Source of the DNA: Bacteroidota bacterium
GTDB lineage: Bacteria; Bacteroidota; Bacteroidia; Chitinophagales; Chitinophagaceae
Assembly: GCA_023416995.1 (NCBI GenBank)
Contig: JAEZGI010000006.1
Coordinates: 18,123 to 82,122 of the forward strand
Direction of reading: 5' to 3'
Length of the DNA: 64,000 nucleotides
Part shown: positions 9,582 to 18,074 of the stretch, in pieces
Layout of the letters: each line of letters opens with the position of its first letter
Numbering within the stretch: the stretch's first letter is position 1
Program-made: the position numbers and the translations under genes
The notes under the pieces: model-generated
What the model was told of the DNA's origin: nothing
The model's database searches: none
The model's input: the letters and a program-made list of their open reading frames with translations, nothing else

Positions 9582-10546
9582 CCTGCAAAATTTCCTGCCA
9601 CCTGGTTATAGGTATAACTGGAAAGCATAAGCGCTTTGGAAACAATGCCGATCCTCAGCAAACGCAATGGATAACGTGTTTGAAAATTAATCATGCTTAA
9701 CAAAACCGCTGGCAGCTCGCCCTGGTACCCAGAAGCGGCAATTTCGCTTGCATTCCTGATCTGCAGATTTCTAAACAGGCGCCACCAGGCATCATACACC
9801 AGCAGATTTCTTAATTGTGAAATGCCCGTTTTTTCCAATACATGAAAATGTTCGGGAATCTCTACTTCCCGTACGAGCGAACTTGATTTTGTTACCTGTA
9901 GTTCGTTAAGTCCTATATTGACGAGTTCTTTATCTATATGTACCGCGCGGTGATGTTCAAGATACCGTATATAAAAATCCATGTCAACCAGCCATCTCAG
10001 ATTTTCATCATAAAAGTGTTTTTGATCATTCCGGTGAATGACAACACTTGGCGGTCCTATGATATTTTTTGAAAGCAGGGTAACCGGGTTTTGTTGCAGT
10101 GCCCGCAAACGATAGGGAGACGGATGAACGGCAACCGATGATGATTGACCAGTGACATTCCTATAAGATGAGATCAAAAAAGCGGCGTGTTCATTTTCTT
10201 CGATAGCGGCTACATAATGAGCGAGACTGTCGGGTGCCGCCAGCCAGTCATCGTCGTGAATAAGTTTGATCCATTGGCCCTTTGCCCTGCGCATGGCTTC
10301 ATTCCAATTGGCGGGTGTTCCCAGCGCGGGGCTGTTACGATGATATCGAAGCGTTAATTTCTCCTGGTATTGTTGTACCAGTTCCTGGACACTGGTATCG
10401 GGACTATCGTCGGTGAGCACTACCTCAAAATCGCTGAATGTTTGCGATACCAGCGAGTCCAGCAATCTTGCAACATATTCCGGATGTTTATATGCAGGAA
10501 CACAAACTGATATCAGGGGGGTATGGTCAGCCTTTTCTACCAACAA
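9578..10546 (-). CDS. Glycosyltransferase family 2
   Basis: A 322-residue GT-A fold enzyme. The N-terminus has the GT2 opening strand LISVCVPAYKHPEYVARLL, then VVLTDDSPD, and the metal-binding DXD region WIKLIHDDDWLAAP near residue 100. The C-terminal part with LRWLVDMDFYIRYL resembles the region that carries the catalytic acid in inverting GT2 enzymes. It is the last gene of the minus-strand operon and its start overlaps the end of the upstream methyltransferase gene by 20 bases. It probably adds one sugar of the same glycan as the converging operon makes; the sugar is unknown. Confidence 0.88.
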   Translation of the reverse strand: MLVEKADHTPLISVCVPAYKHPEYVARLLDSLVSQTFSDFEVVLTDDSPDTSVQELVQQYQEKLTLRYHRNSPALGTPANWNEAMRRAKGQWIKLIHDDDWLAAPDSLAHYVAAIEENEHAAFLISSYRNVTGQSSSVAVHPSPYRLRALQQNPVTLLSKNIIGPPSVVIHRNDQKHFYDENLRWLVDMDFYIRYLEHHRAVHIDKELVNIGLNELQVTKSSSLVREVEIPEHFHVLEKTGISQLRNLLVYDAWWRLFRNLQIRNASEIAASGYQGELPAVLLSMINFQTRYPLRLLRIGIVSKALMLSSYTYNQVAGNFAG

Positions 10547-11237
10547 TCACATAATTTAATGTAAGTAATTCGTCGTAAAATTTTCTATCCATCCAGCATC
10601 CGATCGTATTGAAAACTGTCGTTAAGCGAAGATGAAGAAATAAGACCTTTAATATCCGCCGAAAAAATGTCTTTTTCCTGAATGTAGAATAGATGATATT
10701 AAGATTCATTTGGAATATTGCTGCCCACTTCCCACCGTTTGCTTTCAATTCAAGTATTTCAAAGCCGTGTTTTTTAAACATCGCTTGCAGGCCATATTTG
10801 CTATACCTGTAAAAATCATAAGGTTGTTCATGCAGCTCCCAGCAAAATGGAGCAGAAACTATTATAATACCTCCTGGCTTTAAAACACGATTTGCTTCCG
10901 ATAACATGCGGAAAGGATCTTCAACGTGCTCTATAACCTGTGTGGAAAAAGCTGTATCGAACTTTTGATCAGGAAATTTCAGATCAACAGCTTCGCATAG
11001 CACATCAACCTTATTCTGACTGCTTTGAATCACATCGCAACCCGTGTAGCTGGTGCTAACGCCGGCAAACAACTGCTCATAAGGCTTGTTACCGCAGCCG
11101 ATATCCAGTACCTCGCCCCTGGCATATCTCGGGACGAGTTCGCGCAGATCGTCAGTAAGATGTTTCATCACGATATAATCATGATCATTTTTTCTCAGCC
11201 GGATCTCACTTAATCTTGCCAGTCCCTGTTCTCGCAT
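10527..11237 (-). CDS. Class I SAM-dependent methyltransferase (type 11)
   Basis: A 236-residue methyltransferase with a well-preserved core: EVLDIGCGNKPYEQLF for SAM binding, YTGCDVIQS at the end of strand 2, FDTAFSTQVIEHVEDPFRML and NRVLKPGGIIIVSAPF around strands 4 and 5. A later HEQPYDFYRYSKYGL stretch is often seen in methyltransferases of O-antigen and other surface-glycan clusters. It overlaps the GT2 gene downstream by 20 bases and follows another methyltransferase by two bases. Substrate inferred from context only. Confidence 0.86.
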   Translation of the reverse strand: MREQGLARLSEIRLRKNDHDYIVMKHLTDDLRELVPRYARGEVLDIGCGNKPYEQLFAGVSTSYTGCDVIQSSQNKVDVLCEAVDLKFPDQKFDTAFSTQVIEHVEDPFRMLSEANRVLKPGGIIIVSAPFCWELHEQPYDFYRYSKYGLQAMFKKHGFEILELKANGGKWAAIFQMNLNIIYSTFRKKTFFRRILKVLFLHLRLTTVFNTIGCWMDRKFYDELLTLNYVIVGRKG

Positions 11238-11239
11238 AA

Positions 11240-11998
11240 TTATTTTTTAAACATCGACTTAACATAACGCTTCAGGGGATATAGCCGCCACCGGGTATAA
11301 CCCATCCAGGTTTTGGTTTTTACAATCTGCTTGTGTTTATAATAATATATCCAGGGGTGAATACGCAGAAGATGTTTTGAGGTTTTTTTCCTGCTTTCGG
11401 CAAGTTCAGGAAAATCTTCGAGTCGCGTTTTTTTTACGTAAATCAAAAGATTCTGCTGATACCACCATTCAATGTCACTATCGTTCCAAATCTTATCTCT
11501 CAGATAATCGACAGGAACATACCCATAAGAATCGAAAATATCGGCCCAGTATTCCGGTGGTTGTTCGTTAATATGATAAGTTCCTTCCTGCCCTATGATT
11601 GCGGCAGAAAATAGTATGACATCACTCAAAGCCGTCAGCGATTTTATGAAATGATGTGCAGAACCGGCAGGCAGGTGTTCGGCAACCTCAAGCGACATAG
11701 CCAGGTCGAACTTCCCGGTGACCTGGAATTGTTGTTTCAGATCCTGGAACAACACGTAATCCGGCGAAATCTGTAACAAGGAAGGAGAAAGATATGGCCC
11801 TTCAATTCCTCTAATGTTTGCAATGCCGATATCTTCTTTCCAAACCTTCAGCCAATTACCCACACCGCAACCCACATCAATTACCGACTGAGGGTTAATA
11901 GCCTTGTTCACTAAAGGAATTACTTTTTTCGCTGACGACAATGCACCGTTCTCATGGCCCTCAAAGAATCCGGTTGTATAATGTTTTGATTCAATCAT
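11240..11998 (-). CDS. Class I SAM-dependent methyltransferase
   Basis: A 252-residue methyltransferase of the group often found with glycosyltransferases. SVIDVGCGVGNWLKVWK is motif I; GIEGPYL is the strand-2 acidic loop; FDLAMSLEVAEHLP follows. The C-terminus is lysine- and aromatic-rich (HPWIYYYKHKQ), as in several glycan-cluster enzymes that attach to the membrane. One base separates it from the upstream GT2 gene and two from the downstream methyltransferase. The acceptor is unknown. Confidence 0.84.
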   Translation of the reverse strand: MIESKHYTTGFFEGHENGALSSAKKVIPLVNKAINPQSVIDVGCGVGNWLKVWKEDIGIANIRGIEGPYLSPSLLQISPDYVLFQDLKQQFQVTGKFDLAMSLEVAEHLPAGSAHHFIKSLTALSDVILFSAAIIGQEGTYHINEQPPEYWADIFDSYGYVPVDYLRDKIWNDSDIEWWYQQNLLIYVKKTRLEDFPELAESRKKTSKHLLRIHPWIYYYKHKQIVKTKTWMGYTRWRLYPLKRYVKSMFKK

Positions 11999-11999
11999 A

Positions 12000-12833
12000 T
12001 CAGAGTCCGTTTCGGATTTTGTTGGCTTTTAGCAACCTTTTGTGGTAAGCGGGAAAATATGCCGTAATTATTAATTTCATTAAAAAGAGGAATGGATTTT
12101 TTTTGAACCGTGTAGTCATATTACTTGTGATCCAGTGCTGCCCCATCTGTGCAGGATATTTGGAATGTATATAATTTTCCAGATAATTCGGCTTTTCATA
12201 CTTGTTATATAGCTTTCGAATCATTGACTGGTCTCCTACCCGGTAATCAAAAACTACCTGGTCAAGGTAATGGAATTTGTAACCCGCGAAGCTGATTGCG
12301 AGCCATCGGTCCCAGTCCTCCCATCCCATAAACTTCATTCCTTCATCATAATAGCCCACTTTGTCCAGCACACTACGCCTTATCAGGGCACAGGCGTCGA
12401 TAAAATTAGCGATCATAAGTTTTTGGAGATTAAAAGGCCCGGGGTTCCAGTCGCCTGTTTTGCTACCAAAATAATTGGCATTTCCATAAACAACCGCAAT
12501 TTCAGGATCACGATCCATAGCTGCCACACCCTGGTCTACATAGCCGCAGCGTATTTTGTTGTCGGCATCAAGCGGAAGAATAAATTCTCCTTTAGCAGCT
12601 CGTATGCCGGCATTTCTTGCAGCCGCGAGGCCTTTATTATCCTGGAAAATAACCTGCATCCCCTTAGCAGCCAATTCCTGTAAAATCGTATTGGTTTGCG
12701 TGTCGGTGCTACCATCATTGATGATGATTATTTCGATCAGGTCCGTGTTGCAGGACGCTACACTTGCTAGTGCCTCTTCTATAAAATTTCCCTGGTTATA
12801 ACAAGGGATTATGACACTGACTCGAACCGGCAT
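12000..12833 (-). CDS. Glycosyltransferase family 2
   Basis: A 277-residue GT-A enzyme and first gene of the minus-strand glycan operon. It begins with VSVIIPCYNQGNFIEEAL, shows IIIINDGSTD (nucleotide binding), AARNAGIRAAKGEFILPLD and the DADN metal motif, and ends with GWEDWDRWLAIS, the ED-containing motif that usually holds the catalytic base. The short C-terminal helix is basic and may touch the membrane. About 140 bases separate it from the divergent CHU_C-domain gene; the operon promoter should lie there but no clear TAnnTTTG box was found. Confidence 0.9.
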   Translation of the reverse strand: MPVRVSVIIPCYNQGNFIEEALASVASCNTDLIEIIIINDGSTDTQTNTILQELAAKGMQVIFQDNKGLAAARNAGIRAAKGEFILPLDADNKIRCGYVDQGVAAMDRDPEIAVVYGNANYFGSKTGDWNPGPFNLQKLMIANFIDACALIRRSVLDKVGYYDEGMKFMGWEDWDRWLAISFAGYKFHYLDQVVFDYRVGDQSMIRKLYNKYEKPNYLENYIHSKYPAQMGQHWITSNMTTRFKKNPFLFLMKLIITAYFPAYHKRLLKANKIRNGL

Positions 12834-12974
12834 AAATCAATTATAAAGGCGCGAATATCAGATTTAATTTCTATTTTACGCGCGTCTTAAAAACAGACCT
12901 GTTATTACACCCAAAACCTTAACTAAATACATCCTGCCCACTGGCAAGATGCCAAAACTGCTACCCTATCTTTT

Positions 12975-15863
12975 ATGAAACGGTCTGTCGTGTTCCTGAT
13001 CCTGATGCTGCTTCTTTGCTCAAACCTAAATTCCCAAAACTGTAATAGCTGGTTATTTTTACCTTCAACCGGTTCACATGTGTCTATAGGTGATGTTGAC
13101 ATAGCCGGGGATAAACTTACGATCGAAGCGCTTATCAACCGTACCCAGAACTATGGAGGCGGGCGGCTTTTTGCAGGAGATATAGTTTCTAAACATGTAA
13201 ATCCAACAGATGCTAACTATCTGCTCAGACCGAATAGTGCAGAAATTACAACCACCAACGGTTATTTCGTAACGCCTGATATTTGCGAAATAGAACTGAA
13301 CAAAACTTACCATGTAGCCATGGTGTATGATGGCCAGGTATTGCGTTTTTACCGCAATGGCTTTCTGATGAGCCAGGTGGCGGCTTCGGGAGATCTGTAT
13401 CAAAACGATTTTCCGACCTGGATCGGCTACTATGCGGCGCAGATGCACAATACTTCTTTTATAGGCTATATTAATGAAGTGAGAATCTGGAATGTCGCGC
13501 GTTCCCAGAACGAGTTGCAATCAACTATGAGAACTGTTTTGCCCGCGCCGTCGATAACTCCGGGACTTGTTGCCTACTATAATTTTAATAACCTGCTGAA
13601 CAAACAGGGAAACATGGCATACAACGCAACGAGCGATGGTGTTGTCACACTCAACAATACCAACCCTACCTGCGCAAGCTTCGTTGCCGACTCTTGCTCC
13701 ACCAATTGTACCTTGAATGAAGATTTCAGTTTCAAAACCCTGGTCTGTAACCCCCTGGAAGCCACCTTCAACACTTCCGCTACCGGATATAACACAGTTC
13801 GCTGGCTTTTTGGTGATGGAACTGAGTCAACAGGATCGACAAGCGTGGCGCATGCTTATCAGGCCGGGGGCACTTATGCCGTTAGTCTGATCCTCACAAA
13901 TGCTACCTGTACAGATACAATTACCAAAAATCTTCTTGTAGGTGCTGAATATGATAATATCCTTCTCACCAGGGATACAACCCTCTGCGCGCCCGGGCCG
14001 GTTCCTCTCAGGAGTCAGCCCGCCCTGAGTTTTTGTTGGTCACCCGCTACCTATCTCGACAACCCCGCTTCACCAAACCCGGTATCAACCAGTCCGGTAG
14101 ATATAACTTATACATATACCGCTGAAGTTGTAGGCACCAATCTTATTGTGAATGGTGATTTCTCCGCGGGTAATACAGGGTTCATTTCGGGATATAATTA
14201 CACTGCCTTCAACACTACCGAAGGCGAATATTATGTTAGTCCCTATCCACAGTACTGGAACTCCGCTTTGAGTGCCTGTGGCGATCATACTGACGGCTCG
14301 GGAAATATGATGTTGGTGAATGGCGCACCGGCGGCGGACGTTGGCGTATGGTCACAAACCATAACAGTAACGCCTAATACCAATTATGCCTTTTCTACCT
14401 GGATCCAGGCATTGTGGCCGCCAAATCCGGCGCAGCTTAGTTTCTCCATAAACGGGAAAGACATCGGGAGCCAGATTACCGCAACCTTGCCTACATGTAA
14501 CTGGACGCAGTTCTATACTACATGGAACTCAGGAAATACAACCACTGCCACCATTGCGATTGTAAATAAAAACACACAAATCCAGGGGAATGATTTTGCA
14601 TTGGACGATATCTCCTTTGCACCTGTCTTTATACGCAAGGATTCTGTACGGATAAGTTTTCAGGAGCCTAAGATAAAAACCATAGCAGATACAACAATTT
14701 GTGCAGGAGCTACGGTTCCTTTAACCACCACCGGTGCGGACACTTATAGTTGGAGTCCGGCGGCGTTTTTAAGTAATCCATCCATTGGCAACCCGACTGC
14801 CACCCCAAATGCAACAACAAGATATATTGTGACTGGTACACTGGCATCGGGCTGCCAGGGAAAAGACACAGTGGATATAACTGTGTTTAATATGATAAGA
14901 CCTCCGGCTTTAAGAGACACTTCGATCTGTAGTAATGCAACGATTCAATTGTCTGCAACAGGGGGCGTAAGCTATAGCTGGTTCCCTTCCAATACACTGA
15001 GTAATCCAAATGTCGCCAACCCGATAGCGGCCCCAAAAACCACAACCGAATACGTGGTGGAAATCCGCGATGCAAATAGTTGTATCATGAAAGACACGGT
15101 TCTGGTATCGTTAAAAGAGCTTCCCAGATTTGAAGCAACCACTGATACCGTTGTTTGTGCAGGGACCAGTGTGACCTTGCGGGCCAGCGGCGGGGATAGC
15201 TATCAATGGAGCCCGTCAACCGGTTTAAGCAATCCTAATATTGCAAATCCGGTCGTGAGACCCACAGGTACTTCGACCTATATGGTACAGATACGGGATA
15301 ATGTCTGCGGATACGACACTACTATCAATGTTTCATTGTCAGTGGCTTCAAATCCAAATATCACGGCCTCAAAACTTGCGGATATCAGTTGTGGAAACCC
15401 GACAACCCAGTTAATAGGCAGCGGGGCAGCCAGTTATTCATGGACACCGGCAGTTGGACTGGATGATCCTTTGAAATCCAACCCTGTTGTTACTGTTGAC
15501 AGCACCACGACCTTCATTCTTACCGGAACAGATAATTTTGGATGTACGGGCAAGGACACTGTAACGGTGAATGTGGCAAAAACAGGCATGCCTGTCTTTA
15601 TGTTGCCCAACGCATTTACACCAAATAATGATGGGAGAAATGACTGCTTCGGTGTTCGTAAATGGGGCAAAGTGCAATTGACCCGTATGTCTGTTTATAA
15701 CAGGTGGGGGCAATTGGTTTTTGAATCCAAAGATCCGGGGCGATGCTGGGACGGCCGGTTTAAAGGAACGATGCAGCCGTCTGGCGCATACGTTTATATT
15801 ATCGAGGCAAAAACTTTTTGCGGTGATGTGGTCCGGAAAGGAATCGTGATGTTACTTAACTAA
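12975..15863 (+). CDS. Large secreted LamG/PKD/Ig-like protein with CHU_C (T9SS type B) sorting domain
   Basis: A 962-residue secreted protein. A signal peptide (about residues 1-20) is followed by a LamG/concanavalin-type domain (about 30-200, ending VRIWNVARSQNEL), a PKD domain (about 245-325, with WLFGDGTES and HAYQAGGTY), a jelly-roll-like region starting NLIVNGDFSAGNTGF (about 390-550), and four or five Ig-like repeats of roughly 80 residues that repeat the phrase SWSPAAFLSNP and TTRYIVTG (about 565-870). The last 90 residues are a gliding-motility-associated CHU_C domain (LPNAFTPNNDGRND, VYNRWGQLVFES, SGAYVYIIEA), the signal for type IX secretion and surface attachment. An adhesin or glycan-binding surface protein is inferred. 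It stands alone beside the glycan locus. Confidence 0.9.
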   Translation: MKRSVVFLILMLLLCSNLNSQNCNSWLFLPSTGSHVSIGDVDIAGDKLTIEALINRTQNYGGGRLFAGDIVSKHVNPTDANYLLRPNSAEITTTNGYFVTPDICEIELNKTYHVAMVYDGQVLRFYRNGFLMSQVAASGDLYQNDFPTWIGYYAAQMHNTSFIGYINEVRIWNVARSQNELQSTMRTVLPAPSITPGLVAYYNFNNLLNKQGNMAYNATSDGVVTLNNTNPTCASFVADSCSTNCTLNEDFSFKTLVCNPLEATFNTSATGYNTVRWLFGDGTESTGSTSVAHAYQAGGTYAVSLILTNATCTDTITKNLLVGAEYDNILLTRDTTLCAPGPVPLRSQPALSFCWSPATYLDNPASPNPVSTSPVDITYTYTAEVVGTNLIVNGDFSAGNTGFISGYNYTAFNTTEGEYYVSPYPQYWNSALSACGDHTDGSGNMMLVNGAPAADVGVWSQTITVTPNTNYAFSTWIQALWPPNPAQLSFSINGKDIGSQITATLPTCNWTQFYTTWNSGNTTTATIAIVNKNTQIQGNDFALDDISFAPVFIRKDSVRISFQEPKIKTIADTTICAGATVPLTTTGADTYSWSPAAFLSNPSIGNPTATPNATTRYIVTGTLASGCQGKDTVDITVFNMIRPPALRDTSICSNATIQLSATGGVSYSWFPSNTLSNPNVANPIAAPKTTTEYVVEIRDANSCIMKDTVLVSLKELPRFEATTDTVVCAGTSVTLRASGGDSYQWSPSTGLSNPNIANPVVRPTGTSTYMVQIRDNVCGYDTTINVSLSVASNPNITASKLADISCGNPTTQLIGSGAASYSWTPAVGLDDPLKSNPVVTVDSTTTFILTGTDNFGCTGKDTVTVNVAKTGMPVFMLPNAFTPNNDGRNDCFGVRKWGKVQLTRMSVYNRWGQLVFESKDPGRCWDGRFKGTMQPSGAYVYIIEAKTFCGDVVRKGIVMLLN

Positions 15864-16618
15864 CGGACGGGCACAAGCGCTTCGCTACGGATTTTCTCCA
15901 GGAAAAGTGAAAGCCCCTCCCGCTTTTTGCTATTGAGAGGATAGGATAAATTCTGATGAAAGTATTTTCCGAGATCGTAATGTTTGTAATCTATTGTTTG
16001 TAAAACCTTATCAATATTCCTCACCCCTTCGGCGTTGGCTTCGTTGAAGGCGGCAACAAAGGTCGGATCCAGCTGCTCACGGCTCACCCAGGCTGCAAAC
16101 ACAAATGGCAAACCAGTATGCCGTTTCCACTCACTACCCAGGTCGTAAATGTATTTACTTTTTGAGCGTTGTTCAAGACACCTGTCGCCAATTACCAAAC
16201 CCGCAGTTTTTCCTTTGATCAAAGGACGGTAATCATTTTCAGTGGGTACAATCGCGGGCGACAATTTCCAGTGTTCCCTCAATAACAATTTGGCAAGTGC
16301 CACTGAAGTACGGCTCTGATAATCCATCAGCACCGTATCTACCTCTTCAATAGGCACATCACTGAATAAACAAACAGAGGCCACCTCATCTTCAGTGCCG
16401 ATACAGAAATCAGTATTTATATAATGTGTAGGTAAATATGGTATCACAGCAACCGGCACCAAACCTATATCAATGGTACCCTCTATTAACTGCCGCGCCA
16501 ATCGCGATGGATAATCTCCTGAATATTCAATTTCCTTCATAACCGGTGAATGCTCAATACCATATGCCAGCGGCCGGGTGTTGAGATAATTCACGATTCC
16601 AACCTTAATCTTCCTCAA
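15860..16618 (-). CDS. mqnA: Chorismate dehydratase (futalosine menaquinone pathway)
   Basis: A MqnA-family protein that converts chorismate to 3-[(1-carboxyvinyl)oxy]benzoate, the first step of the futalosine route to menaquinone. The fold is a periplasmic-binding-protein-like two-domain structure; recognisable are KVGIVNYLNTRPLAYG at the N-terminus, DIGLVPVAVIPYL, and YQSRTSVALAKLLL, the phosphate/substrate loop. There is no ATG: the TTG used here gives MRKIKVGIVNYLN, matching the usual family start, while a second TTG 21 bases upstream would lie within the predicted promoter. The stop overlaps that of the converging CHU_C gene (CTAA). Other mqn genes are not in the window. Confidence 0.87.
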   Translation of the reverse strand: MRKIKVGIVNYLNTRPLAYGIEHSPVMKEIEYSGDYPSRLARQLIEGTIDIGLVPVAVIPYLPTHYINTDFCIGTEDEVASVCLFSDVPIEEVDTVLMDYQSRTSVALAKLLLREHWKLSPAIVPTENDYRPLIKGKTAGLVIGDRCLEQRSKSKYIYDLGSEWKRHTGLPFVFAAWVSREQLDPTFVAAFNEANAEGVRNIDKVLQTIDYKHYDLGKYFHQNLSYPLNSKKREGLSLFLEKIRSEALVPVR

Positions 16619-16624
16619 TTCATT

Positions 16625-16632
16625 TAATTTTG
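16625..16632 (+). promoter_or_regulatory. Bacteroidota -7 box for purB
   Basis: TAATTTTG fits the TAnnTTTG consensus of Bacteroidota housekeeping promoters. Transcription would begin about six bases downstream and give a 5' leader of roughly 35-40 nt before the purB ATG. No matching -33 TTTG is evident at the expected distance, so this rests on the -7 box and its position. Confidence 0.45.
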
Positions 16633-16636
16633 GCCG

Positions 16637-16644
16637 CAAAGTTA
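16637..16644 (-). promoter_or_regulatory. Bacteroidota -7 box for mqnA
   Basis: TAACTTTG on the minus strand matches TAnnTTTG. It lies only four bases from the plus-strand purB box, so the two promoters face each other back to back. If used, the mqnA transcript would start near 16630, which makes the TTG at 16618 the first possible start codon and argues against the upstream TTG. Confidence 0.45.
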
Positions 16645-16676
16645 GGCACTGGCCAACTGTAATTCAATTAAAATTC

Positions 16677-18020
16677 ATGGAACTAAACGCGCTCACAGCC
16701 ATCTCCCCGATCGATGGCAGGTACAGGAAACAATTGCATCACCTGGACGAATACTTCTCAGAATATGCCCTTATGAAATACCGGGTACTGGTAGAAGTGG
16801 AATACTTTCTTTTCCTGGCAGAAAAACGTTTTTTTCCAATGCCCGCCGCCGTTAGGACCGCGGTGCGCGAGATAGCCGAAAACTTCAGCCCTGCTGATGC
16901 TGAAAAGATCAAAGAAACCGAAGCAATCACTAATCACGACGTTAAAGCAGTTGAATATTTTCTGAAAGAAAAACTGGAAGCGCTCAAAGCCGGACAGGCA
17001 AAAGAATGGGTGCATTTTGGTTTAACCTCTCAGGATATAAATAACACAGCCATACCGCTTTCGTGGAAACATGCGCTGGAATTTGAATACCTGCCCTCAT
17101 TATTGAATCTCAACCGTGAACTTGAGTTACTGGCGCAGGAATGGAAAAATATACCAATGCTGGCGCGCACGCATGGCCAGCCGGCAAGCCCAACAGTTCT
17201 TGGTAAAGAAATTATGGTATTCGTAGAACGGATCTCTAACCAGATCGAATTACTGCTCCAGGTACCCGTATCGGCAAAGTTTGGCGGAGCCACCGGAAAC
17301 TTCAATGCTCATCATGTGGCATTTCCAAAAAAGGACTGGATAAAGATGGGTAATGAATTTGTTGAAGAGACACTGGGTCTGGAGCGTCAACAATTCACCA
17401 CGCAGATCGAGCATTACGATAATCTTGCCGCACAGTTTGATGCAATGAAACGTATCAATACCATCCTGATCGACTGCTGCCGCGATCTATGGACCTATAT
17501 CTCCATGGATTACTTCAAACAAAAAACCAAAAAAGGTGAAGTAGGTTCATCAGCCATGCCACACAAAGTAAACCCGATCGATTTTGAAAATGCCGAAGGT
17601 AATCTTGGCATCGCCAATGCGTTATTTGAGCACCTCTCTTCAAAATTGCCCGTCAGCCGTTTGCAGCGTGATCTTACAGATTCAACGGTTTTACGCAACC
17701 TCGGCGTTCCGTTTGCGCATACGGTGCTTGCTTTCCGGTCGATCGAAAAAGGACTGGGCAAACTGGTACTGAACGAAGAAAAGATCCATGCGGATCTCGA
17801 CAACACCTGGGCCGTGGTGGCAGAAGCCATTCAAACGGTATTGCGCCGGGAAAACTACCCGCAACCTTATGAAGCCTTGAAGGAATTAACCCGCGGCAAA
17901 GGAGGAATCAATAAGCAAAGTCTTCACAAATTCATCGATGGACTTGCTATTACCGCTACTTTGAAAAAAGAGCTGAAGAAAATATCACCGCATAACTATA
18001 CCGGGGTAAACGCAATGTAA
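16677..18020 (+). CDS. purB: Adenylosuccinate lyase
   Basis: A 447-residue member of the fumarase/aspartase superfamily that acts twice in purine synthesis: it splits SAICAR to AICAR plus fumarate, and adenylosuccinate to AMP plus fumarate. It is of the longer E. coli type (ELNALTAISPIDGRYR at the N-terminus). Diagnostic regions are HFGLTSQDINNTA, ARTHGQPASPT with the catalytic histidine, and the mobile signature loop GSSAMPHKVNPIDFENAEG with the catalytic serine. It is divergent from mqnA and ends against a hairpin shared with the converging acetyltransferase gene. Confidence 0.97.
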   Translation: MELNALTAISPIDGRYRKQLHHLDEYFSEYALMKYRVLVEVEYFLFLAEKRFFPMPAAVRTAVREIAENFSPADAEKIKETEAITNHDVKAVEYFLKEKLEALKAGQAKEWVHFGLTSQDINNTAIPLSWKHALEFEYLPSLLNLNRELELLAQEWKNIPMLARTHGQPASPTVLGKEIMVFVERISNQIELLLQVPVSAKFGGATGNFNAHHVAFPKKDWIKMGNEFVEETLGLERQQFTTQIEHYDNLAAQFDAMKRINTILIDCCRDLWTYISMDYFKQKTKKGEVGSSAMPHKVNPIDFENAEGNLGIANALFEHLSSKLPVSRLQRDLTDSTVLRNLGVPFAHTVLAFRSIEKGLGKLVLNEEKIHADLDNTWAVVAEAIQTVLRRENYPQPYEALKELTRGKGGINKQSLHKFIDGLAITATLKKELKKISPHNYTGVNAM

Positions 18021-18067
18021 ACTTGTTCTAAACTGGGGCGGAACCTGGTTCCGTTCAGCAACAAGTT
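18020..18067. terminator. Hairpin between convergent purB and double-GNAT genes
   Basis: The arms AACTTGTT and AACAAGTT pair over eight bases, and inside them CGGAACC and GGTTCCG form a second stem. The structure starts at the last base of purB and ends eight bases before the converging stop codon. No clear U tract follows, so it may act as a bidirectional 3'-end stabiliser rather than a classical terminator. Confidence 0.4.
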
Positions 18068-18074
18068 AACGCTC

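Noticed and set aside
2863..12833. Phage or defence island
   Set aside because: No integrase, nuclease, toxin or phage protein is present; the genes are ordinary glycan-assembly families.
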